A program made the translations under genes and the position numbers. The notes under the pieces were generated by a model. It saw nothing but the letters and a program-made list of their open reading frames with translations, was not told the origin of the DNA and did no database searches. A stretch of DNA of 64,000 nt from positions 240,859 to 304,858 of the forward strand of contig NZ_JAPDFS010000003.1 in assembly GCF_027257195.1 (NCBI RefSeq), given 5' to 3'. This stretch comes from Halorubrum sp. F4 (GTDB lineage Archaea > Halobacteriota > Halobacteria > Halobacteriales > Haloferacaceae). Below, piece after piece: positions 49,822 through 59,074 of the stretch. Each line of letters begins with the position of its first letter. Position 1 is the stretch's first letter.

Positions 49822-51624
49822 ATGACGGAACGGATCGACGTGCTACACGTCGACGACGACCCCTCGGTGCTTGACCTCACCGAGGCGTATCTCGACCGCG
49901 AACTGGCGTCGGTGTCGGTGACGGGCGTGACGGGCCCGGAAGCCGGGCTGGACCGGCTCGACGCCGGATCGTTCGACTGCGTCGTCAGCGACTACGACAT
50001 GCCCGGAACGGACGGGCTGGCGTTCTTCGAGGCGCTCCGGGAGGACCACCCGACGGTCCCGTTCGTGTTGTACACGGGGAAGGGGTCCGAGGAGATCGCG
50101 AGCCGGGCGCTCAACGCCGGCGTCACGGGGTACTTCCAGAAGGGCGGACCCGAACAGCTCCAGCGGCTCGCCACCCGCGTCCGGCAGGCCGTCGAGGAGT
50201 CGCGCACGCAACGGATCGCGGACCGCTACTCGACGGTGCTCGAGGCGCTCGGCTATCCCGTCTACGTCGTCGACGAGACGGGGACGTTCGACTACGTCAA
50301 CGAACCGTTCGCGGCGCTGACCGGCTACGACCGCGAGGAGATACTCGGAAGCAAACCCGACCTGATCAAAGACGAGGCGGCGGTTCGGGAGGCCGAAGAC
50401 CGGCTCGGATCGATCCTCTCGAGCGAGGGGCCCGACATCCAACGGTTCCGCGTCGACATCGTCCCGAAGGGGGGCGACCCGATCCCGTGTCGCGACCACA
50501 TGGCCGTGCTTCCCTACGAGGGCGAGGAGTTCGAGGGAAGCGTGGGCATTCTCCGTGACGTCTCCGCGGAGGTGTCCCGTATCGACGAGCTGGAGACGAA
50601 ACGCCGGGCGCTCGATGAGGCCCCCGTCGGGATCACCATCACCGATCCGAACCTGCCGGACAACCCGATGGTGTACGTCAACGACCGGTTCGTCGAGATG
50701 ACGGGCTACGGCCGCGAGGAGGCGGTCGGCGTGAACTGTCGATTCCTCCAGGGTTCCGACACCGACGAGGCGGCGGTCGCCGAGCTTCGGGAGGCGATCG
50801 CCGCCGAGGAGCCGGCGAGCGTCGAGCTGTTGAACTACCGAAAGGACGGCACCCCGTTCTGGAACCGCGTCAGCATCGCGCCGATCCGCGAGGACGAGGG
50901 CGCCGAGGGCGGCGTCACCGGCTGGGTCGGCTTCCAGGAGGACATCACGGCATTCAAGGAGCGCGAGGAGGCGCTTCGCCGACAGAACGAGCGCCTCGAC
51001 GAGTTCGCCGGGATCGTCAGTCACGACCTGCGGAACCCGCTCAACGTCGCCCGCGGCCGCGTGGATCTGGCTCGCGAGGAGACCGGCAACGACCACCTCG
51101 AGGCCGCGGTCGACGCGCTCGACCGGATCGAGTCGATCGTCGAGCACACGCTGACGCTGGCTCGTGAGGGCGAGACCGTCGGCGACCCCGAGCCGGTCGA
51201 TCTCGCGGAGCTGGCCGCCGACAGCTGGCGGACGGTCGACACCGAGCGGGCGGGATTCGAGGTCGTCGCCGACGGAGCCGTTCTCGCCGATCCGGACCGA
51301 CTCAGGAACCTCTTCGAGAACCTGTTCAGGAACGCGATCGAGCACGGGGCCGTCGACGGAGACCCCGTCACGATCCGGGTCGGCGACCTGGACGACGGCT
51401 TCTACGTCGCCGACGACGGCCCTGGAATCCCCGAGGAAGTCCGCGACGACCTGTTCGAGCCCGGCAAGAGCGGATCCGCCGGAAACACCGGGTTCGGACT
51501 GGCCATCGTCAAGGAGATCGCCACCGCGCACGGCTGGGAGGTGGCGGCGGCGTCCGAGACGGAAGGCGCGCGCTTCGAGGTTCGCGGCGTCGACCGCCCC
51601 GCGACGACGCCGTCATCCAGGTAG
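49822..51624 (+). CDS. Hybrid kinase: receiver - PAS - LOV - histidine kinase (putative blue-light sensor)
   Basis: A 600-residue soluble signalling protein. A receiver (about 1-120; HVDDD at 10-13, phospho-acceptor Asp57 in VVSDYDMPG) is followed by PAS (about 150-265). Next is a LOV domain (about 275-390) with the diagnostic GVNCRFLQG (Cys306) that forms a flavin-cysteinyl adduct in light, plus TDPNLPDNPMVYVN and ELLNYRKDGTPFWN. HisKA (SHDLRNPLNVARGRVDL, His401) and HATPase (G1 DDGPGIP, GFGLAIVKEI) close it. It should autophosphorylate in response to blue light via FMN. The ATG is 100 bases from dinB's divergent start, and photolesion repair context is suggestive only. Confidence 0.92.
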   Translation: MTERIDVLHVDDDPSVLDLTEAYLDRELASVSVTGVTGPEAGLDRLDAGSFDCVVSDYDMPGTDGLAFFEALREDHPTVPFVLYTGKGSEEIASRALNAGVTGYFQKGGPEQLQRLATRVRQAVEESRTQRIADRYSTVLEALGYPVYVVDETGTFDYVNEPFAALTGYDREEILGSKPDLIKDEAAVREAEDRLGSILSSEGPDIQRFRVDIVPKGGDPIPCRDHMAVLPYEGEEFEGSVGILRDVSAEVSRIDELETKRRALDEAPVGITITDPNLPDNPMVYVNDRFVEMTGYGREEAVGVNCRFLQGSDTDEAAVAELREAIAAEEPASVELLNYRKDGTPFWNRVSIAPIREDEGAEGGVTGWVGFQEDITAFKEREEALRRQNERLDEFAGIVSHDLRNPLNVARGRVDLAREETGNDHLEAAVDALDRIESIVEHTLTLAREGETVGDPEPVDLAELAADSWRTVDTERAGFEVVADGAVLADPDRLRNLFENLFRNAIEHGAVDGDPVTIRVGDLDDGFYVADDGPGIPEEVRDDLFEPGKSGSAGNTGFGLAIVKEIATAHGWEVAAASETEGARFEVRGVDRPATTPSSR

Positions 51625-51705
51625 GCGACCGGTCGCGGAGCCGAAAACCGGATCGCCTCCCGCCGTCCGCAAGGGCCTTGACGACCCGGATCGAAGCCGA
51701 GTCGA

Positions 51706-53022
51706 ATGGGGTCGATCTCGCAGATAGTCGGGACCGACCGCCGCGTGATCGTCCTCGCGCTCGCGCGGATGGTCGGCGCGCTCGGGAACTCGTTTCTCAT
51801 CGTCGTCCTCCCGCTGTACGTCGCCAGCGACCTGATCGATATCGACGCGCTCGTCGGCGCGACGGCCGGCGTGGGGGCGACGAGCGTGACGCTTACCGAG
51901 CCACTCCTCATCGGGTTCGTTCTCTCGCTTTTCGGCTTTCTCAACAGCTTCTCCCAACCGTTCACCGGACGTCTCTCGGATCGGCTGGCCACCCGGCGAC
52001 CGTTCGTGCTCTCCGGGATCTTGCTTTTGGGGACCGCGAGCGCGCTCTACACGCTCGCGGACGCCTACTGGATCCTCGTCGTCCTCCGGGCGATCCAGGG
52101 GTTCGGGGCCGCGTTGACGATCCCGGCGACGGTCGCGCTCGTCAACGAGTACGCGGGCAGCGCGGACCAGCGCGGCGGCAACTTCGGCGTCTTCAACACC
52201 TTCCGGCTGATCGGCTTCGGCTTCGGGCCCGTCCTCGCCGGCGTCGTCGTCGACAACGGCCCCTACGACCTGACCGCGGTCGGGCTTCCGGTGATAAACG
52301 GCTTCGACGCCGCCTTCGCGGCCGCCTGTCTCGGCGCGTATCTCAGCTTCGCGCTGGTGTACCTCCTCGTCCACGACGCCGCCGACGCGGCCGAGGCGGG
52401 CGACGACCTCTCGATCCGGGTCCGCGGCGACGACCGCTTGCTCGACCCCGTCTTCGTCCTCGGCGTCGCGACGGTCGCGATGGGGCTGTGTATCGCGCTG
52501 TACGCGACGCTCCAGAACCAGGTGAACGTCCGGCTGGACCAACCTCCCGTCTGGTTCGGGCTCCAGTTCGCGGCGGTGACCATCGCGAACGTCGCTCTCC
52601 AGGTGCCGGTCGGGCGCGCGAGCGACCGGATCGGCCGGCGGCCGTTCCTGGTGGCCGGGTTCCTCCTCCTCGCACCGACGACGCTGCTCCAGGGGATCGT
52701 CCTCTCGCCCGTCCTCATGACGATCGTTCGACTCGGTCAGGGCGTCGCCGTCGCGTGCGTCTTCGCTCCGTCGCTCGCCCTCGCCGGCGACCTCGCGCGC
52801 GAGGGCGAGTCGGGCACGACGCTGTCGGTGTTGACCATGGGGTTCGGCTTCGGCGTCGCGCTCGGCCCGCTGGCGTCCGGCTGGCTCGTGGGCTTCGGCT
52901 TCGTCGTCCCCTTCGCCGTGGGCGCGGCACTCGCGCTCGTCGCGCTCGTGATGGTGGTGACGCAGGTCGAGGAGACGCTCGAGACGACCGGCATCGCGAG
53001 CGGGGCCGCCGCGGACGACTGA
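51706..53022 (+). CDS. Major facilitator superfamily transporter
   Basis: A 438-residue protein with twelve predicted TM helices. The loop 2-3 signature is GRLSDRLATRRPFVLSGI, typical of MFS (GxxxDRxGRR). The second-half equivalent is GRASDRIGRRPFLVAG. A slightly hydrophilic insertion follows TM3-4. This resembles multidrug or sugar exporters (no substrate motif is seen). It starts 81 bases after the LOV kinase stop and may be transcribed with it. Confidence 0.92.
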   Translation: MGSISQIVGTDRRVIVLALARMVGALGNSFLIVVLPLYVASDLIDIDALVGATAGVGATSVTLTEPLLIGFVLSLFGFLNSFSQPFTGRLSDRLATRRPFVLSGILLLGTASALYTLADAYWILVVLRAIQGFGAALTIPATVALVNEYAGSADQRGGNFGVFNTFRLIGFGFGPVLAGVVVDNGPYDLTAVGLPVINGFDAAFAAACLGAYLSFALVYLLVHDAADAAEAGDDLSIRVRGDDRLLDPVFVLGVATVAMGLCIALYATLQNQVNVRLDQPPVWFGLQFAAVTIANVALQVPVGRASDRIGRRPFLVAGFLLLAPTTLLQGIVLSPVLMTIVRLGQGVAVACVFAPSLALAGDLAREGESGTTLSVLTMGFGFGVALGPLASGWLVGFGFVVPFAVGAALALVALVMVVTQVEETLETTGIASGAAADD

Positions 53023-53092
53023 TCCGAAGGGTGATCGAGGTGAACGGCGACCGACCGAACACACATTTACCGCCGGCCGCCAAACGTCCGCC

Positions 53093-53371
53093 GTGCCCCG
53101 CGACCGCGTCCACTGCGTCGACTGCCGCGAGCCCATCTCCGGCGATGCCCGGGTCTGTCCGCACTGTGAGGCGGTCCAGCCCTCGCCGCTCGTCGACGCC
53201 GGGATCGTCGTCGCCGGCGTGTTCGCCTTCGTCTTCGGCGCGATCCTCGCGTTGATGACGGTCGGAACGACCCGGCTCGCGGGCTTCCTGCTCCTCGTCG
53301 TCGGCTTCGGGCTCGCCGTCGGCGGCTACACGCGCCACCTCGACCGGCAGGCGGCACAGCGGGCGCGGTGA
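53093..53371 (+). CDS. Small zinc-ribbon membrane protein (two TM)
   Basis: A 92-residue protein. An N-terminal CVDCREPISGDARVCPHC zinc ribbon (residues 8-25) precedes two TM helices (about 34-56 and 61-80). The GTG at 53093 is supported by a CATTTACC box about 25-30 bases upstream. Function unknown; a zinc-ribbon N-terminus on a two-TM hairpin is a recurrent haloarchaeal layout. Confidence 0.72.
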   Translation: MPRDRVHCVDCREPISGDARVCPHCEAVQPSPLVDAGIVVAGVFAFVFGAILALMTVGTTRLAGFLLLVVGFGLAVGGYTRHLDRQAAQRAR

Positions 53372-53450
53372 GCCGACGCGGCCCGTGCATCGATTCGACG
53401 GCCCCTCCACGTCGCGACCTTTTAAGACGGACGGCGGCACACGTGACGGT

Positions 53451-54122
53451 ATGTTCACGCCACTCAACGCGGGGGTCGTCGTCGCCGGCCTCCTGCTCGC
53501 GTTCGTCGGCGCGGCGGTCTCCGTGTACGCCGTGTCGCTGACCGGGTTCCTGATCGGCGCGGGCGCGGGCTACCTCGCGGCCCCGAACCTCGCCGGGCTG
53601 ATCGCGGTGGACGGGCTGGTGCTCTCGGCCGCCGCCGTCCTGCTCGGGGGCGCGCTCGGCGGGTTCCTCGCGTACGCCGGGCTCTCCTTCGCCGTTCTCG
53701 CGATCGGCGGAGTCGTCGGCGGCTTCGCGGGACGGTTCGCGGTCGGGCCGCTGTACGCGGCCGACGCGGCCGGGATCGAGGGGACCGCGCTGCTCGTGGG
53801 CGCGACGCTCGCGGGCGTCGCCGTCGGCGCGCTCTTCGGGTTCGTGCTCACGCGCACGACGCTCGTGGTCTCGACCGCGTTCATCGGCGCGGCGCTCGCG
53901 TCGCGCTCGCTCACTCCCGCGTCGTTCGCGACGGCCGCAGAGGAGCTGACCGTCGAGCCGCTGCTCTTCGATCCCACCGCGCTCCCGTTCCTCGCGGTTT
54001 TCGTCCTCGGCGGGCTCTCACAGGTCGGGCTGTTCAAGTTCGGCTACGTGACGAAGCTGGTCGGGGTCCTCCCCGGCGCGCGCCGGTGGACCGCGGGCGA
54101 CGACGAGGGTGCGAGCTCGTGA
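53451..54122 (+). CDS. DUF4203-like (TMEM198-type) multi-pass membrane protein
   Basis: A 223-residue protein with about seven TM helices rich in Gly and Ala and little soluble sequence, resembling DUF4203/TMEM198-type proteins. It starts at an ATG 24-33 bases after a TATA element (CCTTTTAAGA, 53418-53427). Its stop overlaps the GTG of the dehydrogenase gene at 54119, so the two are translationally coupled. Role unknown; a channel or membrane-shaping role is speculation. Confidence 0.75.
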   Translation: MFTPLNAGVVVAGLLLAFVGAAVSVYAVSLTGFLIGAGAGYLAAPNLAGLIAVDGLVLSAAAVLLGGALGGFLAYAGLSFAVLAIGGVVGGFAGRFAVGPLYAADAAGIEGTALLVGATLAGVAVGALFGFVLTRTTLVVSTAFIGAALASRSLTPASFATAAEELTVEPLLFDPTALPFLAVFVLGGLSQVGLFKFGYVTKLVGVLPGARRWTAGDDEGASS

Positions 54123-55147
54123 GCGACGATCCTTCCACGAACGACGGCGACGACCCGCTCGCGTCCGCCACGGTGCTTCTCACCGGCGCGCACGGCACCG
54201 TCGGCACCGCGGTCACGGCACACTCGGCGGCCGAGTACGTCCTCCTCGACCGGCGGGAGGCCCCGGACGAACTCGGCGACGGCACGCCGCATCCACACCG
54301 CAAGGACGAGGAGACGACCGACGGCGATCGGGCCGACGGAGGGACCGAGACGGGGACGGACGGGACGGTCGTCCTCGACGTCGGCGAACCGGACGCGGCC
54401 GAGTCGCTCGCGGCGGTCATGGAGGATCGCGGTATCGACGCCGTGGTCCACCTCGCGGGCACGCCGGCGGTCTCGACTCCGTACGAGACGGTCGAACGGA
54501 GCAACGTCCGCGGCACGCGGAACGTCCTGGAGGCGGCCTCGCGGGCGGGCGTCGACACGATCGTGTTCGCCTCCTCGAACCACGCGGTCGGCATGTACGA
54601 GGAACAGCACGCGCCGTCGCTGTACGACCCCGACTACGACCTCACGGTCGACGGCGAGAGCCCGCAGCGGCCGGATTCGGACTACGGCGCGTCGAAGGCC
54701 GCGGGCGAGGCGTGGTGTCGGCTGTACGCCGAACGCGAGGGGATCGACTGTTACGCGCTCCGGATCGGCTCCGTGCGCGACCCGACCCACGACCACCCGT
54801 TCGGCGACGCCGAGCGCGCGGTCGCTCGCGGCGACTGCGAGCGGGGCGACGAGGCCTACGCGGAGGCGGTCGCGCGGATGCGGTGTACGTGGCTCTCGCG
54901 GCGCGACTGCGCGGGGCTGGTGGACGCGTGTCTCCGGGACGGGCTCGATAGGGGTGCTGAACGTGGTGGCGACGGCGGACGGGACGTGGACGACCTGAAC
55001 CCGAACACCCTCGCGGGCGGGGCGTTCGAGGTGTTCTACGGGATCAGCGACAACCCGAACTCGTGGTTCGACATCGAGCACGCCCGCGAGCGGGTCGGGT
55101 ACGACCCCTCGGCTTCCGGGAACGCGATGTCGAAACCGCCGGAGTGA
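54119..55147 (+). CDS. azf: NAD-dependent epimerase/dehydratase-family dehydrogenase, probable Azf
   Basis: A 342-residue extended short-chain dehydrogenase. The Rossmann start is VLLTGAHGTVGTAV. VVHLAGTPAVSTPYETVERSN (NxxGTxN region), FASSNHAVGM and YGASKAAGEAW (YxxxK catalytic pair) are present. The C-terminal YGISDNPNSWFDIEHARERVGYDP resembles haloarchaeal NAD+-dependent glucose-6-phosphate dehydrogenase Azf and uronate dehydrogenases. Residues about 53-92 are a low-complexity Asp/Gly/Thr insert. It is coupled to the DUF4203-like gene. Sugar oxidation by the pentose phosphate route is likely but not proven. Confidence 0.75.
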   Translation: MSDDPSTNDGDDPLASATVLLTGAHGTVGTAVTAHSAAEYVLLDRREAPDELGDGTPHPHRKDEETTDGDRADGGTETGTDGTVVLDVGEPDAAESLAAVMEDRGIDAVVHLAGTPAVSTPYETVERSNVRGTRNVLEAASRAGVDTIVFASSNHAVGMYEEQHAPSLYDPDYDLTVDGESPQRPDSDYGASKAAGEAWCRLYAEREGIDCYALRIGSVRDPTHDHPFGDAERAVARGDCERGDEAYAEAVARMRCTWLSRRDCAGLVDACLRDGLDRGAERGGDGGRDVDDLNPNTLAGGAFEVFYGISDNPNSWFDIEHARERVGYDPSASGNAMSKPPE

Positions 55148-55367
55148 GCGAGCGTAGGTCGGTGTGAATCCGCTTCCGTGTCCGACGTTCGAATCGTTCG
55201 GTTCTCCGTCGTTGCTAGCGTGATTATCACTCGCAGGATTCCAGGCGCTCGGTCTTCCCCGTAGCAAAGATACTGCGCTACTGTGAACGTGTGTCCTCCC
55301 AGGCGTGTGAGTTCTACAGACTCCCTGACTAACCTACTTTTTTCCCGGCGCACGCAAAGGCGAACAC

Positions 55368-55604
55368 ATGAGCACCGGCGTCGGACCCGCTCGACACGTC
55401 CGCAACGGTATCCGGTACGCCGTGGTGGGGTTGGCACTGCTGGCGGCGTGGAACTTCCTCGCGCCGTACGCAGGAGCGCCTTCGTGGGCACCGTATCTGG
55501 ATATCCTGCCGGTGATCGTGGGACGGACGGAGACGAACGGGCTGGTCAACGCAACACATATCGGAGTCCTCGTCGTCGCTGCCGTGGTAGTAATGAAGAT
55601 CTGA
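55368..55604 (+). CDS. Small membrane protein of unknown function
   Basis: A 78-residue protein with two hydrophobic segments (about 15-34 and 60-78) and a short polar loop (LDILPVIVGRTETNG). A TATA-like CTACTTTTTTC (about 55333-55343) sits 25-35 bases before the ATG. No motif recognised. It follows azf on the same strand, 220 bases downstream, and precedes copy 4 of the repeat. Confidence 0.6.
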   Translation: MSTGVGPARHVRNGIRYAVVGLALLAAWNFLAPYAGAPSWAPYLDILPVIVGRTETNGLVNATHIGVLVVAAVVVMKI

Positions 55605-55745
55605 TCCGATCCGACACGGTTGAGCGGGCGTCTGTGAGGACGACCTGCCGTCCCGGAGGTCCGGTCGTACATCGGCTGCCGGTCCGGACAATACCGCCAC
55701 GATCCCAGTCGCTCGGCGGTACGGAGTTGCTGGTGTGGTGAACAC

Positions 55746-55986
55746 CTCCAAAGCCCCAGCCGCGACGGCTCGCGCACCTCGTTGTGGTCCTCGTCGCTCA
55801 CTTCGTTCGCTCCTGCGGTCCTTACGTCGGTGTGCTTCGCCCTCGCGGCTGCCCCTTTGAACCCCACCCGACCGCACAGCCCTGCACCTCACGCCTCCCC
55901 AGCCTCGCGACTCGTTTCACTCGTCGCGTCCCTCGCGCGGACTGCTCGCGCCCATTCGGGCGCTCGCAGGCGCACGCCACCGCAAC
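55746..55986 (+). repeat. Dispersed intergenic repeat, copy 4 (longest)
   Basis: CTCCAAAGCCCCAG (55746-55759), the exact 24-base core (55884-55907), CCCTCGCGCGG (about 55930-55940) and the tail GCTCGCAGGCGCACGCC, in that order, across about 240 bases. It holds no gene. The rest of the gap between 55605 and 56016 is unremarkable: no tRNA, ORF or clear hairpin. Copies share blocks but differ in the spacers between them. Confidence 0.65.
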
Positions 55987-56016
55987 AAAGGCCCCTAAAA
56001 CCGTTCCGTCCCGTTC

Positions 56017-56910
56017 CTATTCGTCGAGCGCGCTCTCGAGCCGGTCGACGAGCTCCTCGTTGCCGACGTGGAGGGGGACGCGGTCGTGGAGCCCGTCGGG
56101 CTCGACGTCGAGGATCGAGCCGGAGCCGTCCGAGGAAGCCCCGCCCATCGACTCGACGATGTACGCGATCGGGTTCGCCTCGAAGGAGAGCCGGAGCTTC
56201 CCGTCGGGGGCGTCGACCAGGGCGGGATAGGCGAACACCCCGCCGTAGGTCACCACCTGGTTCACGTCGCCGACCATCGCGCCCCCGTACCGGAGTTTGA
56301 GTTCGTTCTCGATCTCTCGGGCGTACTCCCGGAACGCGTCCGGCCAGTCCGGCACCCGCCCGCCGAAGCCGTAGACGGTCGGCTGGTCGGGCAGCGTCAG
56401 GTCGTCATCGACGACCGACCGGGTCACGCCGGGATCGTCGCCGTCGCCGTCGCGTTCGACGACTTCCTCGCGGACGCCCCGCTCGTCCGCGACGACCATC
56501 GTCGTGATCGGGCCGTAGAGGACGTAGCCGGCGGCGACGAGGGTTCGTCCGGACGCCGGCAGGGGAGCGTCGTAGATGCCGACGACGGTCCCCATCGCGT
56601 TGTTCGACCGCAGGTTCGAGGAGCCGTCGAGGGGGTCGATCGCGACCGCGTACGCGCCCTCGCCGACCGCACCGCCGACGTCGACCGCCTCGGGGCGTTC
56701 CTCGCTGACGAAGGAACCGACGCCATCGACCGCTCCCAGCGCCTCGGCGAGCAGCTCGTCCGCGTACATATCTCCGGCCAGCACCGTCTCGCCGGAGGGG
56801 TTCTCCGTCCCGCTCTCGACGCGCCGGCCGGGAAGCGCGTCGCGGATCTCCGGGGCCGTCGCCGCGACCGCGTCGAAGACCGCCTCGACGATCGGATCGG
56901 GGTCGGTCAT
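56017..56910 (-). CDS. fbp: Fructose-1,6-bisphosphatase, class I type
   Basis: A 297-residue FBPase for gluconeogenesis. VAIDPLDGSSNLRSNNAMGT is the metal-binding DPLDGS motif, and GMYxGG-like FAYPALVDAPDGKLRLSFEANPIAYIVESMGG contains the substrate and catalytic segment. Haloarchaea use this bacterial/eukaryotic-type FBPase. The start overlaps the stop of the upstream aldolase gene by one base (TGATG), so aldolase and FBPase, consecutive steps in fructose-6-phosphate formation, are co-expressed. Confidence 0.94.
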   Translation of the reverse strand: MTDPDPIVEAVFDAVAATAPEIRDALPGRRVESGTENPSGETVLAGDMYADELLAEALGAVDGVGSFVSEERPEAVDVGGAVGEGAYAVAIDPLDGSSNLRSNNAMGTVVGIYDAPLPASGRTLVAAGYVLYGPITTMVVADERGVREEVVERDGDGDDPGVTRSVVDDDLTLPDQPTVYGFGGRVPDWPDAFREYAREIENELKLRYGGAMVGDVNQVVTYGGVFAYPALVDAPDGKLRLSFEANPIAYIVESMGGASSDGSGSILDVEPDGLHDRVPLHVGNEELVDRLESALDE

Positions 56911-57713
56911 CAGTCGTCGCTCTCGGCGATGGCCAGCGCCTCCGCCGGGTCGACCTCCTGGAAAACCACGGCCTCGAGGGCGTCGAGGATGCGCTCGGGG
57001 TCGTCGCGCTGGAAGACGTTTCGGCCGACGGCGAGCCCCGTCGCGCCGGCGTCGATGGCGTCCGCGACGTTCCGGAGGAACGCCTCGTCGTCGCGCATCG
57101 TCCCGCCGGACATCACCACCTGCGTCGGGCCGGCCATCTCCACGGCATCGCCCATCGCCTCGGCGGAGCCCGGATACTTCACCTTCACCAGGTCCGCACC
57201 GAGCTCGAGTCCGAGCCGCGCCCCGTAGGAGATCACCTCGGGACTCCCGTCGTTACGCAGCCCCTGTCCGCGCGGGTACGACCACATGACGACGCCCATG
57301 TCGTGTTCGCGGGCCCCCTCCTGTGCCTCGCGGAACTCCTCCGCCATCTCGACCTCGTGGTTCGAGCCGCCGTAGACGGTGAATCCGACCGCGTCGGCAC
57401 CCAGCTCGGCGGCGTACTCGGCCGAGCAGTTGACCGCGCTGTTCGGCTCGCCTCGCCACAGGTTCGAGGTACCGTTGAGCTTCAACAGCAGGTTCACGTC
57501 GTCCTCGTAGTCCGGGTAGTACGCCTCGGCGATCCCCTTCTGTACGGCCAGCGCCGTCACCGCCTCGTGGGTCGCCAGCTCGAACAGCCGCTCGGGGTCG
57601 GCCGTCGCCGGATTCGGCTCGAAGTCCACCGGCCCGTGTTCGAGGCCGTGGTCGTACGCGAGGATCAGTGACTTTCCGTCCCGTGAGATCTCGTCGGCGG
57701 CGTGAGGAAGCAT
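56910..57713 (-). CDS. fba: Class I fructose-bisphosphate aldolase (archaeal DeoC/LacD-type)
   Basis: A 267-residue TIM-barrel aldolase. LILAYDHGLEHGPVDF is the archaeal class I signature. VKVKYPGSAEAM holds the Schiff-base Lys, and VVMSGGTM with AVGRNVFQR is the phosphate-binding end. The neighbouring FBPase gene argues for fructose-bisphosphate as the substrate; archaeal homologues also make aminodeoxy-heptulosonate for aromatic synthesis, which is the main alternative. It diverges from the UbiA gene. Confidence 0.92.
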   Translation of the reverse strand: MLPHAADEISRDGKSLILAYDHGLEHGPVDFEPNPATADPERLFELATHEAVTALAVQKGIAEAYYPDYEDDVNLLLKLNGTSNLWRGEPNSAVNCSAEYAAELGADAVGFTVYGGSNHEVEMAEEFREAQEGAREHDMGVVMWSYPRGQGLRNDGSPEVISYGARLGLELGADLVKVKYPGSAEAMGDAVEMAGPTQVVMSGGTMRDDEAFLRNVADAIDAGATGLAVGRNVFQRDDPERILDALEAVVFQEVDPAEALAIAESDD

Positions 57714-57997
57714 CGGTGGGTAATTCCAGTTGCGCTACCAAAAAGGGCTATGGTCGCTCGAGGATCCCTCGACCGCGAAACGGCCGTGTTCTCCGGAGAT
57801 GAGGCCTCTCCTCCGATAGGGTGTGAATAACTAACTATTGAGGTAGTAAATATCGCATCGAGGACGCGACCGCCCGCGATCCGGGCCGGCACCCGGGTTC
57901 ACCCGGTCGTCTCGACCCTTGCTTTGAGGATCTCACGGGCCGACGATCGATCCGGCGATCGCCACGGATCGGCCGTCCGGAGGTCGCCGCCGAACCC

Positions 57998-58936
57998 ATG
58001 GCTAGCAAAACGAACGAACCCCCGGTGTCCACGGACGCGGTCGCTCCGTGGCACGCCGAGGTGCCCGCATCGGTCGTCGATGCCGGGTATCGGTTCAGAG
58101 ACGTCCTGACGTATAGTTCGACGTACCTCGTGTTCATCGCGATGATCGAGGTCCTGACGGTACACCTGGTGTTGTCGTTGCCGCTGAATCCCGCCCCGAT
58201 CGTCGTCGGTCTGGTCACCTTCGCGGTGTACGTCGGCGATCGGATCGCCGACGCGGCCGACGACGAGATATCGAGTCCGGAACGGAGCGCGTTCGTGACG
58301 CGCCACCGCACGCTCCTGTCGGTCCTCACCGCGGTCACGTACGGTCTCGCGATCGCTCTCTCGCTGACCGGTGGCCCGCTCGCGCTCGCGATCACCCTGC
58401 TTCCCGGCTGTTTCTGGATCCTCTACGCCTCCGACTGGCTCCCGTCGCTCGGGTCCTACTTCAGGCGGTTAAAGCGGGTCCTGATCGTGAACTCGACGAT
58501 CGTCGCCTCGGCGTGGGCGATCGCCGTCGTCGGCTTGCCGATCGCGTTCGCCGGGGCGCCCGTGACGCCGCTCGCGGCGGTGGTGTTCGTGTACTTCCTC
58601 GTCGATACGTTCGTCAACACGGAGATCCCCAACATCCGGGACGTCGAGGCCGACGAGGCCGTCGGCGTCTCGACGCTTCCGGTCGTCTTCGGGGTCGCAC
58701 GAACCCGGCAGATCCTGTACGGACTCGACCTGTCGCTCATCGCCTTCGTCGTGCTCGCGCTGTCGTCCGGGGTACTGACGACCGCGGCCGCGGCGGCGAT
58801 GCTCGTCGGCCTCGGCTACGCGTTGGTTCTCGCGTGGTTCGTGGGCCGGAACACGGTACCGGGCCGGCTCGCCATCGCCGGCGAGGCGAAACACCTCGTG
58901 GTGTTCGCCGTCCTCGTCTTCACGGCGGGGATCTGA
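57998..58936 (+). CDS. UbiA family prenyltransferase
   Basis: A 312-residue integral membrane prenyltransferase with about nine TM helices. The first Asp-rich motif is VYVGDRIADAADDE (DxxxD) and the second is NIRDVEADEAVG (DxxxD). Both bind Mg-pyrophosphate of a prenyl donor. Candidate acceptors include menaquinone, heme or lipid precursors; context does not decide. It ends with a T-run (58966-58971). The divergent gap upstream (57714-57997) carries AT-rich promoter-like sequence but no gene. Confidence 0.9.
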   Translation: MASKTNEPPVSTDAVAPWHAEVPASVVDAGYRFRDVLTYSSTYLVFIAMIEVLTVHLVLSLPLNPAPIVVGLVTFAVYVGDRIADAADDEISSPERSAFVTRHRTLLSVLTAVTYGLAIALSLTGGPLALAITLLPGCFWILYASDWLPSLGSYFRRLKRVLIVNSTIVASAWAIAVVGLPIAFAGAPVTPLAAVVFVYFLVDTFVNTEIPNIRDVEADEAVGVSTLPVVFGVARTRQILYGLDLSLIAFVVLALSSGVLTTAAAAAMLVGLGYALVLAWFVGRNTVPGRLAIAGEAKHLVVFAVLVFTAGI

Positions 58937-58964
58937 CCGCGGTCGGGACCGATCGCGGCTCGTC

Positions 58965-58973
58965 CTTTTTTAT
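58965..58973 (+). terminator. T-run terminator after the UbiA gene
   Basis: CTTTTTTATT about 30 bases after the UbiA stop. Haloarchaeal transcripts end at T-runs. It also separates the UbiA gene from the kinase gene at 59075. Confidence 0.4.
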
Positions 58974-59038
58974 TCGTAAACCGTTCACCGTCGGCGTCCG
59001 CGGACCGTCGATCACCCTTGTTTTCTCGACATCTCCCG

Positions 59039-59050
59039 GATAATTCATAT
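59039..59050 (+). promoter_or_regulatory. TATA box deciding the GTG start at 59075
   Basis: GATAATTCATAT lies 25-36 bases before the GTG at 59075, fitting a leaderless start there rather than the ATG at 59093. Confidence 0.45.
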
Positions 59051-59074
59051 GTCCGGGTTTCGTTACGCCCTCAC

